A DNA stretch of 63,519 bases from Armatimonadota bacterium (GTDB lineage Bacteria; Armatimonadota; UBA10988): NCBI GenBank assembly GCA_016235455.1, contig JACRKZ010000049.1:1-63519 (forward strand), in the 5' to 3' direction. This document shows, piece by piece, positions 43,956 through 51,877 of the stretch. Numbering within the stretch: position 1 is the first letter of the stretch; each line of letters begins with the position of its first letter. A model generated the notes under the pieces. The model ran no database searches and was not told the origin of the DNA. It was given only the letters and a program-made list of their open reading frames with translations. The translations under genes and the position numbers were made by a program.

Positions 43956-44381
43956 ATGAGCCTCTTGTACAGCATCGACGAGCCGACGGTAGCGAGCACC
44001 GTATCGCGCATCATTGTGGCTGACGCCGACGCCCGCACCGGCGAGGTGCTGGTCGATATGCTGGCCGCGCTGGGCTATGAGGCGAGTTGGTGCGGCACTG
44101 CTCACGAAGTCCTGTCGCGCTGCGCCGAGCAGCGGCCCGACGGCGTGCTGTCGGAACTCGAGTTGGCCACACCCGAGGGATTGCCCCTCATCAAGGCGCT
44201 GCGCCGCGCGCATCCCGGCCTGGCCGTGGGCGTGGTCACCGGCTGGCTGAGCCCGCCGCCTGGCAGTGCCGCGCTGCTCGGCGACCTGCCCGTGGTGGCG
44301 CACAAGCCGCTGTCGCTGGGCGACCTGGACCCGCTGGCCCGCGCCCTGGTCACGGGCGGCCGCGCGCGGGGCACGCGCTGA
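43956..44381 (+). CDS. Single-domain pseudo-receiver (phospho-acceptor Asp replaced by Glu)
   Basis: A 141-residue protein with the receiver (CheY-like) fold and no output domain. The acidic pair is in IIVADADARTG (Asp23, Asp25), the switch Thr region is VGVVTGWL, and the conserved Lys lies in VVAHKPLSL. The strand-3 end that normally reads LLDLELP reads LSELELA, putting Glu67 where the phosphorylated Asp should be. Asp to Glu can mimic the phosphorylated state, so constant activity or a scaffold role is inferred. MSLLYSID at 43956 is the start, with AGGTGG upstream. It is driven by a sigma-54 promoter and closed by a strong hairpin. No kinase is adjacent. Confidence 0.75.
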   Translation: MSLLYSIDEPTVASTVSRIIVADADARTGEVLVDMLAALGYEASWCGTAHEVLSRCAEQRPDGVLSELELATPEGLPLIKALRRAHPGLAVGVVTGWLSPPPGSAALLGDLPVVAHKPLSLGDLDPLARALVTGGRARGTR

Positions 44382-44417
44382 CCTGACCCTTCGCGGCCGA
44401 CATCGACCCCCAAACAG

Positions 44418-44453
44418 CGAACGGCGGGACCGGCTAGCCGGTCCCGCCGTTCG
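44418..44453. terminator. Bidirectional terminator with 16-pair stem
   Basis: Two perfectly complementary 16-base arms (44418-44433 and 44438-44453) enclose CTAG, making a 36-base palindrome. It is followed by TTTC on the plus strand and TGTTTGGGG on the minus strand. It lies 37 bases after the pseudo-receiver stop and 32 after the porin stop, serving both convergent genes. Confidence 0.88.
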
Positions 44454-44484
44454 TTTCACCTCTCGGTCGAGGCGCGCGCCAAGC

Positions 44485-45543
44485 TCAGAACTTGGTGCTC
44501 ACTTCGACCTGGAAGCGGTCGATGGTGCCGACGCCGGCGCCGGCCAGGGCCTGGTGGCGGTCCCAGCGCATGTAGGTGGCGCCCAACGTGACGTCCTTGT
44601 ACAGCGGGACGTTGTAGTTGAAGCGCAGACCCGAGCGGTAGCCAGCGCCACTGCCGAAGTCGCTGTCAGCCCAGGAGCTGAACAGCGAGTTGATGTTGGC
44701 CTGGCGATAGGTCAGGCTGGCGCTGCCGTTGCCCAGGAACTTGGGCATGTCGGCGCGAGCTTCCCAAGCCATCATCTGGGCCTGCTCGACGACGTTGGCG
44801 GTGAGGTCACCGGTCAACACGAGCGGGAACTTGCCCACGCTGAAGGCGTAGCGAGCGCGGCCGTGCAGGACGGCCATGTTGTCGCTCGGGAAGGCGGCCG
44901 GCAGCTGCGGCAGGCCGGCCACGGCGCCGCCGGTGAGCCGGCTGTAGTAGTACACGCCGAAGCCCAGGTCAACCTTCTTGAGGGTGGCCGTGATCTGCTC
45001 GCCCAGCATCCAAGCGTCATTGCTCATGACGCCGGCGTTGCGCACGCCGTAGTAGCTGGTGGTGCTCTTCACGTTGGTGAAGAGATCCTTCGACGAGCCG
45101 CCGTAGAGCTGGTAGCTCATGGCGAGGCCTTCCGGCGTGAGGTCCGGGTCGAAGATCATGTCGCTGGCCCAGAAGGGGTTCTTCATCTTGCCCAACGTCA
45201 GCGCGAAGCGGTCGTTGGGGGTGAAGGCGACATAACCCAGGTCGAGCATGACGCCCAGGTTGCCGTTCAGGTCGCCGCCAGCCAGCATGACATTGCGGCT
45301 GATGGGGTTGCCGGTGCCGGTCGCGAGGCCCACGCCCCACTTGACCTTGCCGTCGGCCACCGCGCCGGTGGCGTTGATGCGGGCACGCAGCAGCAGGTTG
45401 TCGTTGACGCCGGCCGCGCGCGGGGCAACGAGGTCATACCGGGCGCGAACATCGCCGCCCCACGTCCAGGTGGACTGGGCGAACGCGCTGTTGGAGAGGA
45501 CCATCACGGCCAAGCCGCAGATGGTCATGATCTGCTTTCGCAA
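44485..45543 (-). CDS. Outer-membrane porin-like beta-barrel protein
   Basis: A 352-residue outer-membrane protein. The signal peptide ends AFA-QS at about residue 23. The mature chain is a run of alternating amphipathic strands (for example FALTLGKMKNPFW, TYMRWDRHQALAG) ending in RFQVEVSTKF. The C-terminal Phe with aromatic alternation is the classic Bam recognition signal. This indicates a diderm cell. It resembles putative porins for small solutes; specificity is unknown. The start is taken as TTG at 45541-45543, because AAGGAGC lies seven bases upstream and the resulting MRKQI supplies the basic n-region. The next ATG is 22 bases from the ribosome site. Confidence 0.82.
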   Translation of the reverse strand: MRKQIMTICGLAVMVLSNSAFAQSTWTWGGDVRARYDLVAPRAAGVNDNLLLRARINATGAVADGKVKWGVGLATGTGNPISRNVMLAGGDLNGNLGVMLDLGYVAFTPNDRFALTLGKMKNPFWASDMIFDPDLTPEGLAMSYQLYGGSSKDLFTNVKSTTSYYGVRNAGVMSNDAWMLGEQITATLKKVDLGFGVYYYSRLTGGAVAGLPQLPAAFPSDNMAVLHGRARYAFSVGKFPLVLTGDLTANVVEQAQMMAWEARADMPKFLGNGSASLTYRQANINSLFSSWADSDFGSGAGYRSGLRFNYNVPLYKDVTLGATYMRWDRHQALAGAGVGTIDRFQVEVSTKF

Positions 45544-45632
45544 CGCAGTGCTCCTTCGCACCGGGTTGCCGCCCTCGGGCCGTCCAAGGTTTCCCCGCCG
45601 GCAGCGTCCCGGATCTTCGGATGGTTTGTCGC

Positions 45633-45650
45633 CAGGTCGTAACCGACCTG
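45633..45650. promoter_or_regulatory. Operator-like inverted repeat in the porin leader
   Basis: CAGGTCG and CGACCTG form perfect 7-base arms around TAAC. It lies just downstream of the expected porin transcription start (about 45656), where a repressor could block initiation or a hairpin could act in the leader. Confidence 0.4.
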
Positions 45651-45662
45651 TCGATTCCCGGA

Positions 45663-45692
45663 AGCATAGCAGTCGATCAGCATTCGCGGCAA
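45663..45692 (-). promoter_or_regulatory. Candidate porin promoter
   Basis: Minus strand TTGCCG (45692 to 45687), an 18-base spacer and TATGCT (45668 to 45663), the -10 preceded by TGC. The leader to the TTG start would be about 113 bases. Confidence 0.5.
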
Positions 45693-45780
45693 GGCCCCGA
45701 CCGGGATCGCTGCCGTTCTTTGAGACAGCGCAGGCGCGGCCGGGTTGCGGTAACGCGCAGTTCACACATCGCGGGCTTAT

Positions 45781-47514
45781 CTAGCCCTGTAGCTCACCGC
45801 CGCCCATCTGCAGCCGGTACATCCGCTGGTACCAGCCGTCCTGGGCCATCAACTCGTCATGGCGTCCGAGCTGCGCCAGGCGACCGTCGCAGATGACCGC
45901 GATCTGGTCGCAGCCGCGCACCATCGACAGGCGGTGGCTGATGGTGACCGAGGTGCGGTGGGCCATGAGCCGTTCCAGCGCCGACTGGATGATGGCCTCG
46001 CTCTCCGGCTCCACCGCCGCCGTGGCCTCGTCGAGCAGCAGGATGGCGGGGTTGGCCAGGAAGGCCCGGGCGATGCAGATGCGCTGCTTCTGGCCGCCCG
46101 ACAGCTTCACGCCGCGCTCACCAACCACGGTGTCATAGCCCTCAGGCAGCGCCTCGATGAAGTCGTGGGCATTGGCCTGGCGCGCGGCCTCGATGATCTG
46201 CTCGTCGCCCGCCTCGCCCGCGGCATAGGCGATGTTGTGCCGCACCGAGGCGTTGAACAGGAACGGCTCCTGGGTGACCACGCCGTAGTGCCGCCGCAGC
46301 GAGGTCTGCGTCACGGCGCGCAGGTCGTGGCCGTCAACCAGGATCTGCCCGGCTTGAGGGTCGTAGAGCCGCAGCAGCAAGGCCACCAGCGTGCTCTTGC
46401 CGGCGCCCGACGGGCCTACCACGCCGATCGACGCGCCGGCCGGCACCACAAGATCGAGTTCGGTCAGTGTCTGGTCGCGCTCGGGATAGGTGAAGCTGAC
46501 GCCGCGCAGGCTCAGCGCGCCACGGGCCTCGGCCAGCTCCAGCGCGTCGGGCGCGTCGGTGATCTCCAGCGGCGCGTCGAGCAACTCGAAGATGCGGCTG
46601 GCGGCGGCGTTGGCGCGCTGCACCATCTCGTTGGTGGTGGCCAACGAGTAGACCGGCTGGAAGAGCTGCCACCAGTAGCGGCTGAAGGCCATGATCGAGC
46701 CCACGCTCAGCGCGCCAGCCATGGCCCGTTGGGCGCCGACACCGATCATCGCCACCGATGACAGGAAGCCGACGGTGAACACCGACGGGAAGTAGATCGT
46801 GCGCGCCGTGACGCCGCGCAGGCTCTCGTGCAGGTAGCGCTCGTTCTCGACTGAGAAGCGCTGTGCCTCGGCCTCCTCGCGGGCGAAGGCCTTGATGACC
46901 AGCACGCCCAGCAGGTTCTCGCTCAACTTGGCACTGACATCGCCCAGCCGGTCACGCACGCGCCGGTACAGGTCACGGATACGGTTGTTGAAGAGCATCA
47001 CCAGCCCGAAAACGCCGGCCATGGGCAGCAGCGTGAGCAGGCCGATGCGCCAGTCGAGGTAGATGAGGATGGCTGCCACCATGACGAACTGCAGTGCGCT
47101 GTTGAGCACCTCAACCAGGCTGTTGAGCACCTCCTGCACGGAGTCGACGTCGCCTACCAGCCGCGCGATCAGGTCGCCCGAGCGCCGTTCATGGAAGAAC
47201 TGCATGCTGTGCGCCTGCACCCGCGCGTAGAGCTGATTGCGCAAGTCGCAAGCGAGGCGCTGCGTGCCTACGCCCAGCGCGTAGGTGCGCACGGCCGACA
47301 GCGCCGCGCCCACCAGATGTACGCCGAACATGACCAGCAGCGCGGGCACCAGCAGATGTGGTTGGTGCTTGGTCACGACATCGTCGATGATGAACTTCCA
47401 CACCAGCGGGTGGAAGAGCTGGGCCGGCGTGCTGAGCACGAGCGCCACCAGGCCGATCAGCAGGTAGCGGCGATAGGGCTTCATGAGCCCGAGCAAGCGT
47501 AGAATTGGCGTCAT
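45781..47514 (-). CDS. MsbA-type ABC exporter half-transporter
   Basis: A 577-residue ABC transporter with a six-helix type IV exporter domain (about 1-310) fused to an ATPase (about 335-577). Walker A is GPSGAGKST, the Q-loop VVTQEPFLF, the signature LSGGQKQR, Walker [10 protein letters not shown], and the switch His is in VTISHRLS. It would act as a homodimer, exporting lipid A precursor, lipids or drugs; the cargo is not readable. The usual DEATSALD after Walker B reads [11 protein letters not shown], a mild change outside the catalytic Glu. The ATG at 47512-47514 has a weak ribosome site, with TGC-TACCCT just upstream as a possible -10. It lies 31 bases downstream of the toxin remnant. 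Confidence 0.92.
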   Translation of the reverse strand: MTPILRLLGLMKPYRRYLLIGLVALVLSTPAQLFHPLVWKFIIDDVVTKHQPHLLVPALLVMFGVHLVGAALSAVRTYALGVGTQRLACDLRNQLYARVQAHSMQFFHERRSGDLIARLVGDVDSVQEVLNSLVEVLNSALQFVMVAAILIYLDWRIGLLTLLPMAGVFGLVMLFNNRIRDLYRRVRDRLGDVSAKLSENLLGVLVIKAFAREEAEAQRFSVENERYLHESLRGVTARTIYFPSVFTVGFLSSVAMIGVGAQRAMAGALSVGSIMAFSRYWWQLFQPVYSLATTNEMVQRANAAASRIFELLDAPLEITDAPDALELAEARGALSLRGVSFTYPERDQTLTELDLVVPAGASIGVVGPSGAGKSTLVALLLRLYDPQAGQILVDGHDLRAVTQTSLRRHYGVVTQEPFLFNASVRHNIAYAAGEAGDEQIIEAARQANAHDFIEALPEGYDTVVGERGVKLSGGQKQRICIARAFLANPAILLLDEATAAVEPESEAIIQSALERLMAHRTSVTISHRLSMVRGCDQIAVICDGRLAQLGRHDELMAQDGWYQRMYRLQMGGGELQG

Positions 47515-47545
47515 GAGCGATAGGGTAGCATGCGGGCCAAGAGGG

Positions 47546-47713
47546 CTACGCCAGACGGTCGTTGGGCTCCAGCACGGCAAGGCCCGCCACGAGACTGAAG
47601 TGCCGCCGGTTGAAGGTCAGCAACGTGGCACTGCGCCCCAGCGCCAGCGCCAGCACCGCGACGACGCAGCCATGGATGCCAATGCCATCGGACAGACCGT
47701 GGCGCACGTACAG
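47546..47713 (-). pseudogene. Truncated VapC-like PIN toxin (C-terminal part only)
   Basis: About 55 residues match the C-terminal half of PIN-domain toxins: ALDLYVRHGLSDGIGIHGC, then AVLALALGRSATLLTFNRRHF and AGLAVLEP. This covers the helix before the third acidic residue and the final strand with its TFNRRHF motif. The N-terminal half, including the first catalytic Asp and any start codon, is absent. The remnant begins within a few bases of the antitoxin stop, in another frame. It has also lost the Asp normally following GI-x-IH (here HGC), so a stand-alone RNase is not possible. It ends 31 bases before the ABC exporter start. Confidence 0.75.
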
Positions 47714-47714
47714 A

Positions 47715-47966
47715 TCAAGCGCCGCGGCGCAAGTCCTGCGCATACTCGGCGCTATCGTCGATGTCGGTGCGGCCAGCCCGCATGCCGAAGAACTCAGAGT
47801 CCAGCAGATCGCCAAGCGTGTGCTTGGCTGGCGCCGCGGGCCGGGCGCCCGCCGCGTCGTTGATGACGATGTGAAAGGTGTGGGGTCCGGGCGTCACATC
47901 GCCGGGCAGCACCACGCGCAACTCGCCGTCAGGCCAGACGTCGGCCTGCACCGTCACCGTTCTCAT
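47715..47966 (-). CDS. VapB-like antitoxin, orphaned
   Basis: An 83-residue protein. The N-terminus MRTVTVQADVWPDGELRVVL is beta-rich. The C-terminus ending FFGMRAGRTDIDDSAEYAQDL resembles the toxin-binding tails of VapB/Phd-like antitoxins that precede PIN toxins (compare the FGMWxDRxDI pattern). The adjoining toxin is truncated, so the antitoxin has lost its partner in cis. It may still bind its own promoter or neutralise a toxin elsewhere. The ATG at 47964-47966 has a TATGCT -10-like element 23 bases upstream and a weak ribosome site. Confidence 0.65.
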   Translation of the reverse strand: MRTVTVQADVWPDGELRVVLPGDVTPGPHTFHIVINDAAGARPAAPAKHTLGDLLDSEFFGMRAGRTDIDDSAEYAQDLRRGA

Positions 47967-48070
47967 CGCGAATCGCCGTCTGCCATCCAGCATAGAGCGC
48001 GCGACCGTCGCCGACCACAGGAGCAGGTGCCGCCCCGCCACCGCCGAACGCAGCACACGGAGCGACCTCG

Positions 48071-51000
48071 ATGGGCAAGGCGCGATGGTGGTTGGGCCTG
48101 GTGGCGGTTGCGTTGGCGGGCTGCTCGGCGGCGACGGGCGATCGGCTGCCGAGCCTGCGCCCGGTGCCCGGTGGCGTCGATGTGCTGGTCGACGGCAAGG
48201 TGGTGGCACCGCTGCGCCTGAGCAGCAACGGCGTGCTGGAAGAGGGCAAGACTTCGGTCACGCCGCGCGAAGTGCGACTGGGCCCGATCGCGTGCCGCGA
48301 TGAGCATGCCGTGTCCTTTGGCAGAGACTCGTTTGTCAGCGTCACGCTGCGCGATGGCCTGCCGACGTTGGTGCGCTTCCGGCTCCAGATCACCGCCTTC
48401 GACCCCGAGCGCTGGGCGCTGCTGTTCGACCAGCCCGCGCCGTTCCATTTCCTGACTCTGGCCATGCCCAGCGCCCAGGTCTGGCACCAGCGCGGCTGGC
48501 TCAATGCCACGCCCAATGCCGATCCGTTCCCGCTGCTGGGCGACACGCATGTCGGTGAGCCGGAGATCAGCTGCAAGTGGAACCGCAACTGGAGCTACCT
48601 CTGCCCCATGGGCGGCAGCCCGATCCCCATGCTCGGCCTGTGGGATCCCAGCGCGCGACTCTACCTGGGCTATGACTTCCAGTGCTCGCGCGCCGGCGAC
48701 CAATCCGAACGTTTTGTGTCCGGCGCCTACTGCTGGCAGCAGGGCGCCGACCGGTCGTTCGTCACGCTGACCTACCCGTATGGCGGCGCCAAGTTCGGCC
48801 GACTGGTCTATCCCAAGGCGGGCGATGTGATCGAATCGGCGTGCGAGCTGATCATCGACCCCGACCTGCCGGCCTGGGAGGATCCCAACGAGCGATTCCA
48901 GACCCGGCTGTTCGCCCGCTGGGCCGACCATCTGCCGCGCGTGCCCGAGACCAGCGATCTGGGCTGGGTGGCCGGCAAGGCGCACCTGCAGGACTTTGTC
49001 GGCGGCCCGAACATGGCGGTCTGGGGCAATGGCGGCGAGGGCACCTTCTATCCCGAGGGCACCGAGCTGGTGCACGGCTGGGGCGGCCATCGCGAACTGC
49101 CCATCGAGTCCGCGCTCAACAGCGGGGAGCCTGGCGCGGTGGAGATGGTTCGGCGCCGCGTTGATGACCTGGTGGCCAAGTATGCCAAGCGCTTCGTGGC
49201 CGGCGATGACTCTTGTCTGTACTTTGAGAAGCCGCTGTCGGGCGCCTGGCGTGAGAACTGGGGCGGTCCGGGTGCCACGACGCTGCACAACACCGATGCC
49301 TTCTACGTGGGCCGGCTGTTGCTAGGGCTGTACCGGCACCGCATGAGCAAGCCGGGCGACCTGGACGTCATCGACGGCATGATGCGCTGGGCGCGTCAGT
49401 TCGTCTGGAGCCGCAACGAGTTCGCCGACGTGCCGAGCTCACCGTTTGCCATCGGCGGTACGCTGTCGGCGTCGTTCCTGCTCGACTACTACCACACCTT
49501 CCGGGACGACGCCCAGCGCCGCAAGGACGCCGCGGCCGCCCTCACCTTGGCCGATCGCCTGACCTGGCGCTACCTGGTCATCTGGGCCATGGACAGCGAC
49601 CGCTACGACGCGGCGCTGGATGGCAGCTTCCTGGCCGAGCCCAACAGCGGGCGCGACTGGGCCGCCTTGGCCTGCGCCAACGAGGTGTTCTGGAATCTGG
49701 ATACCGCCTGCCAGGTCTACGTGCACACGGGCGATGCCCGGCTGCGCTACTACCTGCGCGGCATCGCCGAGCGCTGGCCGCAGCTCTACCGGGCCGTGGT
49801 CACCACCGGCGTGGCCGACGCCGATCAGCGCGCCATGACCGAGGGCCTCGGCCTGTTCGACGGCGCCGGGCCCGGCCGCGGCGAGCGCTACGCCTATGGC
49901 TGGCACGACATCCTGGCGCAGATGGAGCCGGTGGGCGCGTCCAAGGTGCGCGTGGTGGCCGGGCCGGCGGCGGTCATCGAGTTTGGGCGCGACGGCTGCG
50001 ACATCCGCGCGGTGGACTACCGCACCGATGGCCGCGGCCAGTGCAGCTTCCGCCTGGCCGGCACCACCCGGGACGCGTTCGACCTCAGCTTCTCGTATCC
50101 GGCGGTGGACGTCTCGGCCCAGACAGTGCGCATCGCGCGGGCCGACAAATTGGCGGACTGGCGCGAGCACACGCGGCGACCCAAGCAGGCACCGAGCTGC
50201 CTGTATCTGAGCGGCCTGCGCGCGGGCGACTGGGTGCACATCGGCACCGTGCCGCCCGGCGGGCAGTCGCAGACCTTCACCGCGCCGCCGGCGCTGGTGG
50301 CCAAGGGCGGTGCCCTGCCCTCGCCCACAGCGCGCTACGGCGACTTCGTGCCGACGCCCTCGCTTGGCGGCACCCAGCTCCCCCGCGGCTGGTCCGACCC
50401 TCGCGCCTTCGCCGGGCTGGAGCCCGGTATGAAGTGGTCCTGCGGCGTGCCAGTCAACACCGGCCTGCTGGGCGCCACCGAGGCCATCGCCACGACCATG
50501 CCGCGCGGCGCACGCTCGGTGCTGGTGGCCTATGCGCCACCGCTCGATCGCGTCCGCGAGGCGCGGCCCGAGCTGGTCCTGGCCGGCGGCAAGCAGGTGC
50601 CGGTGGCCGGTCGGCCGGTGCTGCTGTGGCGCGCCTGGCCACCGGTCTTCCAGCCGCTGGTGCTGCTGGCCTACGCCGACATTCCGCTCGGCGCGCGCGT
50701 GACGGGCATCGACAACCACGCCACGACGCTGCTCGGGGTGACCTGGTGCGTCGGGCGGGGCCTGTTCGACGATCCGCGGCGCAAGGCCGCCTGGGACGGC
50801 GGGGCCGCCGCGCTCGACGCCGAACTCACCGCGCGCGCCGACATGGTGCGGCTGCGAGCCCGGTTCGCCAGGCTGCCGGCCGTGCCCATGGCCTTCGTGC
50901 CGCCCACCGAGGGTAGCCTGGGCCAGTCGTTCCTCCAGGCGGTCGGCCTGGCGCCCAAGGTGGCCGACCTCAGCCCGCAGGAACTGGTCGACCCGGCCCG

Positions 51001-51574
51001 CTTCAATGGGGAGAAGGTCAAGGTGGCCTTCTACACCGCCGCCGAGACCTACTGGGGCACGGTCAAGCGGCCCAACGACGGCGAGGAGGCCATCGCCCGC
51101 TACCTTTCCGGCGGTGGCACGCTGGTCTGCCTGGGCAGCCAGCCCTTGCCCTTCTGCTACCACATGACACTCGGCCAGACGGGGCAGAAGGCCAACGCAC
51201 TGCTGCCGCGACTGGGCTTCCCGGTGGGCAATGCTTGGGAGGAAGCACCGGCCGGCCTGACGCTGACCAATGCCAACCCGACCATCCTGACCAGCGTGCC
51301 GGCGACTCTGCCGTGGCCCAACGGCGACCAGCGCCTGCGCAGCGTGGAGCCCGGCACCGTGGCCAAGGCGCACCGCTACCGCCCGCTGATCAGCGTCAAG
51401 GGCGCCGACGGCCGGCTGATCGGCGATGCTGCCTGCGTCATCGACCTGGGCGAAGGCCCGGCCAAGGGCGGCCGCATCGTGTATGTCTGGTCGACCTTGG
51501 GCTCGGCGCCCGCCGGGCAGCAGATCATGGGCGACGTGGTGGCCTGGGCGGTAGAGGAGGCGGCGCGTCGGTAG
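48071..51574 (+). CDS. Large uncharacterised lipoprotein with a GATase-like C-terminus
   Basis: An 1167-residue protein. The lipoprotein signal peptide has the lipobox LAGC at about 15-18. Residues about 20-290 are beta-rich. The middle (about 290-600) reads like an (alpha/alpha) toroid of a glycoside hydrolase (WGGPGATTLHNTDAFYVGRLL, ANEVFWNLDTACQVYVHTGDA). The segment about 600-870 is a beta-sandwich. The C-terminus (about 940-1167) resembles a flavodoxin or ThuA/glutamine-amidotransferase fold, as in beta-galactosidase trimerisation domains (KVKVAFYTAAETYW, IARYLSGGGTLVCLGSQPLP). I do not recognise the family. An envelope-anchored glycan-active protein is inferred. GGAGCGACCTCG precedes the ATG. 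It is divergent from the antitoxin gene. Confidence 0.8.
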   Translation: MGKARWWLGLVAVALAGCSAATGDRLPSLRPVPGGVDVLVDGKVVAPLRLSSNGVLEEGKTSVTPREVRLGPIACRDEHAVSFGRDSFVSVTLRDGLPTLVRFRLQITAFDPERWALLFDQPAPFHFLTLAMPSAQVWHQRGWLNATPNADPFPLLGDTHVGEPEISCKWNRNWSYLCPMGGSPIPMLGLWDPSARLYLGYDFQCSRAGDQSERFVSGAYCWQQGADRSFVTLTYPYGGAKFGRLVYPKAGDVIESACELIIDPDLPAWEDPNERFQTRLFARWADHLPRVPETSDLGWVAGKAHLQDFVGGPNMAVWGNGGEGTFYPEGTELVHGWGGHRELPIESALNSGEPGAVEMVRRRVDDLVAKYAKRFVAGDDSCLYFEKPLSGAWRENWGGPGATTLHNTDAFYVGRLLLGLYRHRMSKPGDLDVIDGMMRWARQFVWSRNEFADVPSSPFAIGGTLSASFLLDYYHTFRDDAQRRKDAAAALTLADRLTWRYLVIWAMDSDRYDAALDGSFLAEPNSGRDWAALACANEVFWNLDTACQVYVHTGDARLRYYLRGIAERWPQLYRAVVTTGVADADQRAMTEGLGLFDGAGPGRGERYAYGWHDILAQMEPVGASKVRVVAGPAAVIEFGRDGCDIRAVDYRTDGRGQCSFRLAGTTRDAFDLSFSYPAVDVSAQTVRIARADKLADWREHTRRPKQAPSCLYLSGLRAGDWVHIGTVPPGGQSQTFTAPPALVAKGGALPSPTARYGDFVPTPSLGGTQLPRGWSDPRAFAGLEPGMKWSCGVPVNTGLLGATEAIATTMPRGARSVLVAYAPPLDRVREARPELVLAGGKQVPVAGRPVLLWRAWPPVFQPLVLLAYADIPLGARVTGIDNHATTLLGVTWCVGRGLFDDPRRKAAWDGGAAALDAELTARADMVRLRARFARLPAVPMAFVPPTEGSLGQSFLQAVGLAPKVADLSPQELVDPARFNGEKVKVAFYTAAETYWGTVKRPNDGEEAIARYLSGGGTLVCLGSQPLPFCYHMTLGQTGQKANALLPRLGFPVGNAWEEAPAGLTLTNANPTILTSVPATLPWPNGDQRLRSVEPGTVAKAHRYRPLISVKGADGRLIGDAACVIDLGEGPAKGGRIVYVWSTLGSAPAGQQIMGDVVAWAVEEAARR

Positions 51575-51623
51575 GCCGCGGGGAGCGCACAGGCTGTCTG
51601 ACGGGCCGCCCGTGGTACCGCAA

Positions 51624-51641
51624 GGCCGACGCCAATCGGCC
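51624..51641 (+). terminator. Weak terminator hairpin after the large lipoprotein
   Basis: GGCCGA and TCGGCC pair around CGCCAA, 50 bases after the stop. The stem is short and there is no T-tract. The 303 bases between the lipoprotein and kinase genes otherwise hold only the small frame below and the kinase promoter. Confidence 0.3.
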
Positions 51642-51708
51642 GGGCTATCGTCAGGCAACGGCTCACCAAGTTAGCCTGGGGCACGTGTGTCAACAGAGGG
51701 GAGTCACC

Positions 51709-51807
51709 TTGCGCACGGTCGTCCTCATTACCGCACTGTCGGCCGCCTGCGCCTGTAACCCTTCGATCGCGGCCCGCATCGTTACCCGGCAACGAGAGGC
51801 GCGGTAA
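51709..51807 (+). CDS. Possible 32-residue exported peptide
   Basis: A short frame from TTG at 51709, with GGGAG six bases upstream. It encodes a hydrophobic start (MRTVVLITALSAACAC) followed by NPSIAAR and a basic end. It resembles a signal peptide or entericidin-like toxin leader, but the cysteine context is not a good lipobox. It lies in an otherwise empty gap. It could equally be chance; I list it because the ribosome site and signal-like core coincide. Confidence 0.25.
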   Translation: MRTVVLITALSAACACNPSIAARIVTRQREAR

Positions 51808-51852
51808 CGGCCTCGTCCGTCGACGCAGGCTGTGGGCCGACCGGGCGTGCGC

Positions 51853-51858
51853 TACAAT
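51853..51858 (+). promoter_or_regulatory. -10-like TACAAT before the histidine kinase
   Basis: TACAAT, 20 bases before the kinase ATG, preceded by GCGC rather than TGC. No clear -35 lies 17 bases upstream. The short leader leaves room only for a weak ribosome site. Confidence 0.35.
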
Positions 51859-51877
51859 CGGGCCAGGACACCGCCTC

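Noticed and set aside
47715..48209. Long form of the antitoxin starting upstream of 47966
   Set aside because: The extra residues are arginine/proline-rich and overlap the promoter of the lipoprotein; the MRTVTVQ start fits the family.
49439..51658. A 739-codon minus-strand open frame
   Set aside because: Shadow of the large lipoprotein; composition is typical reverse-strand noise.
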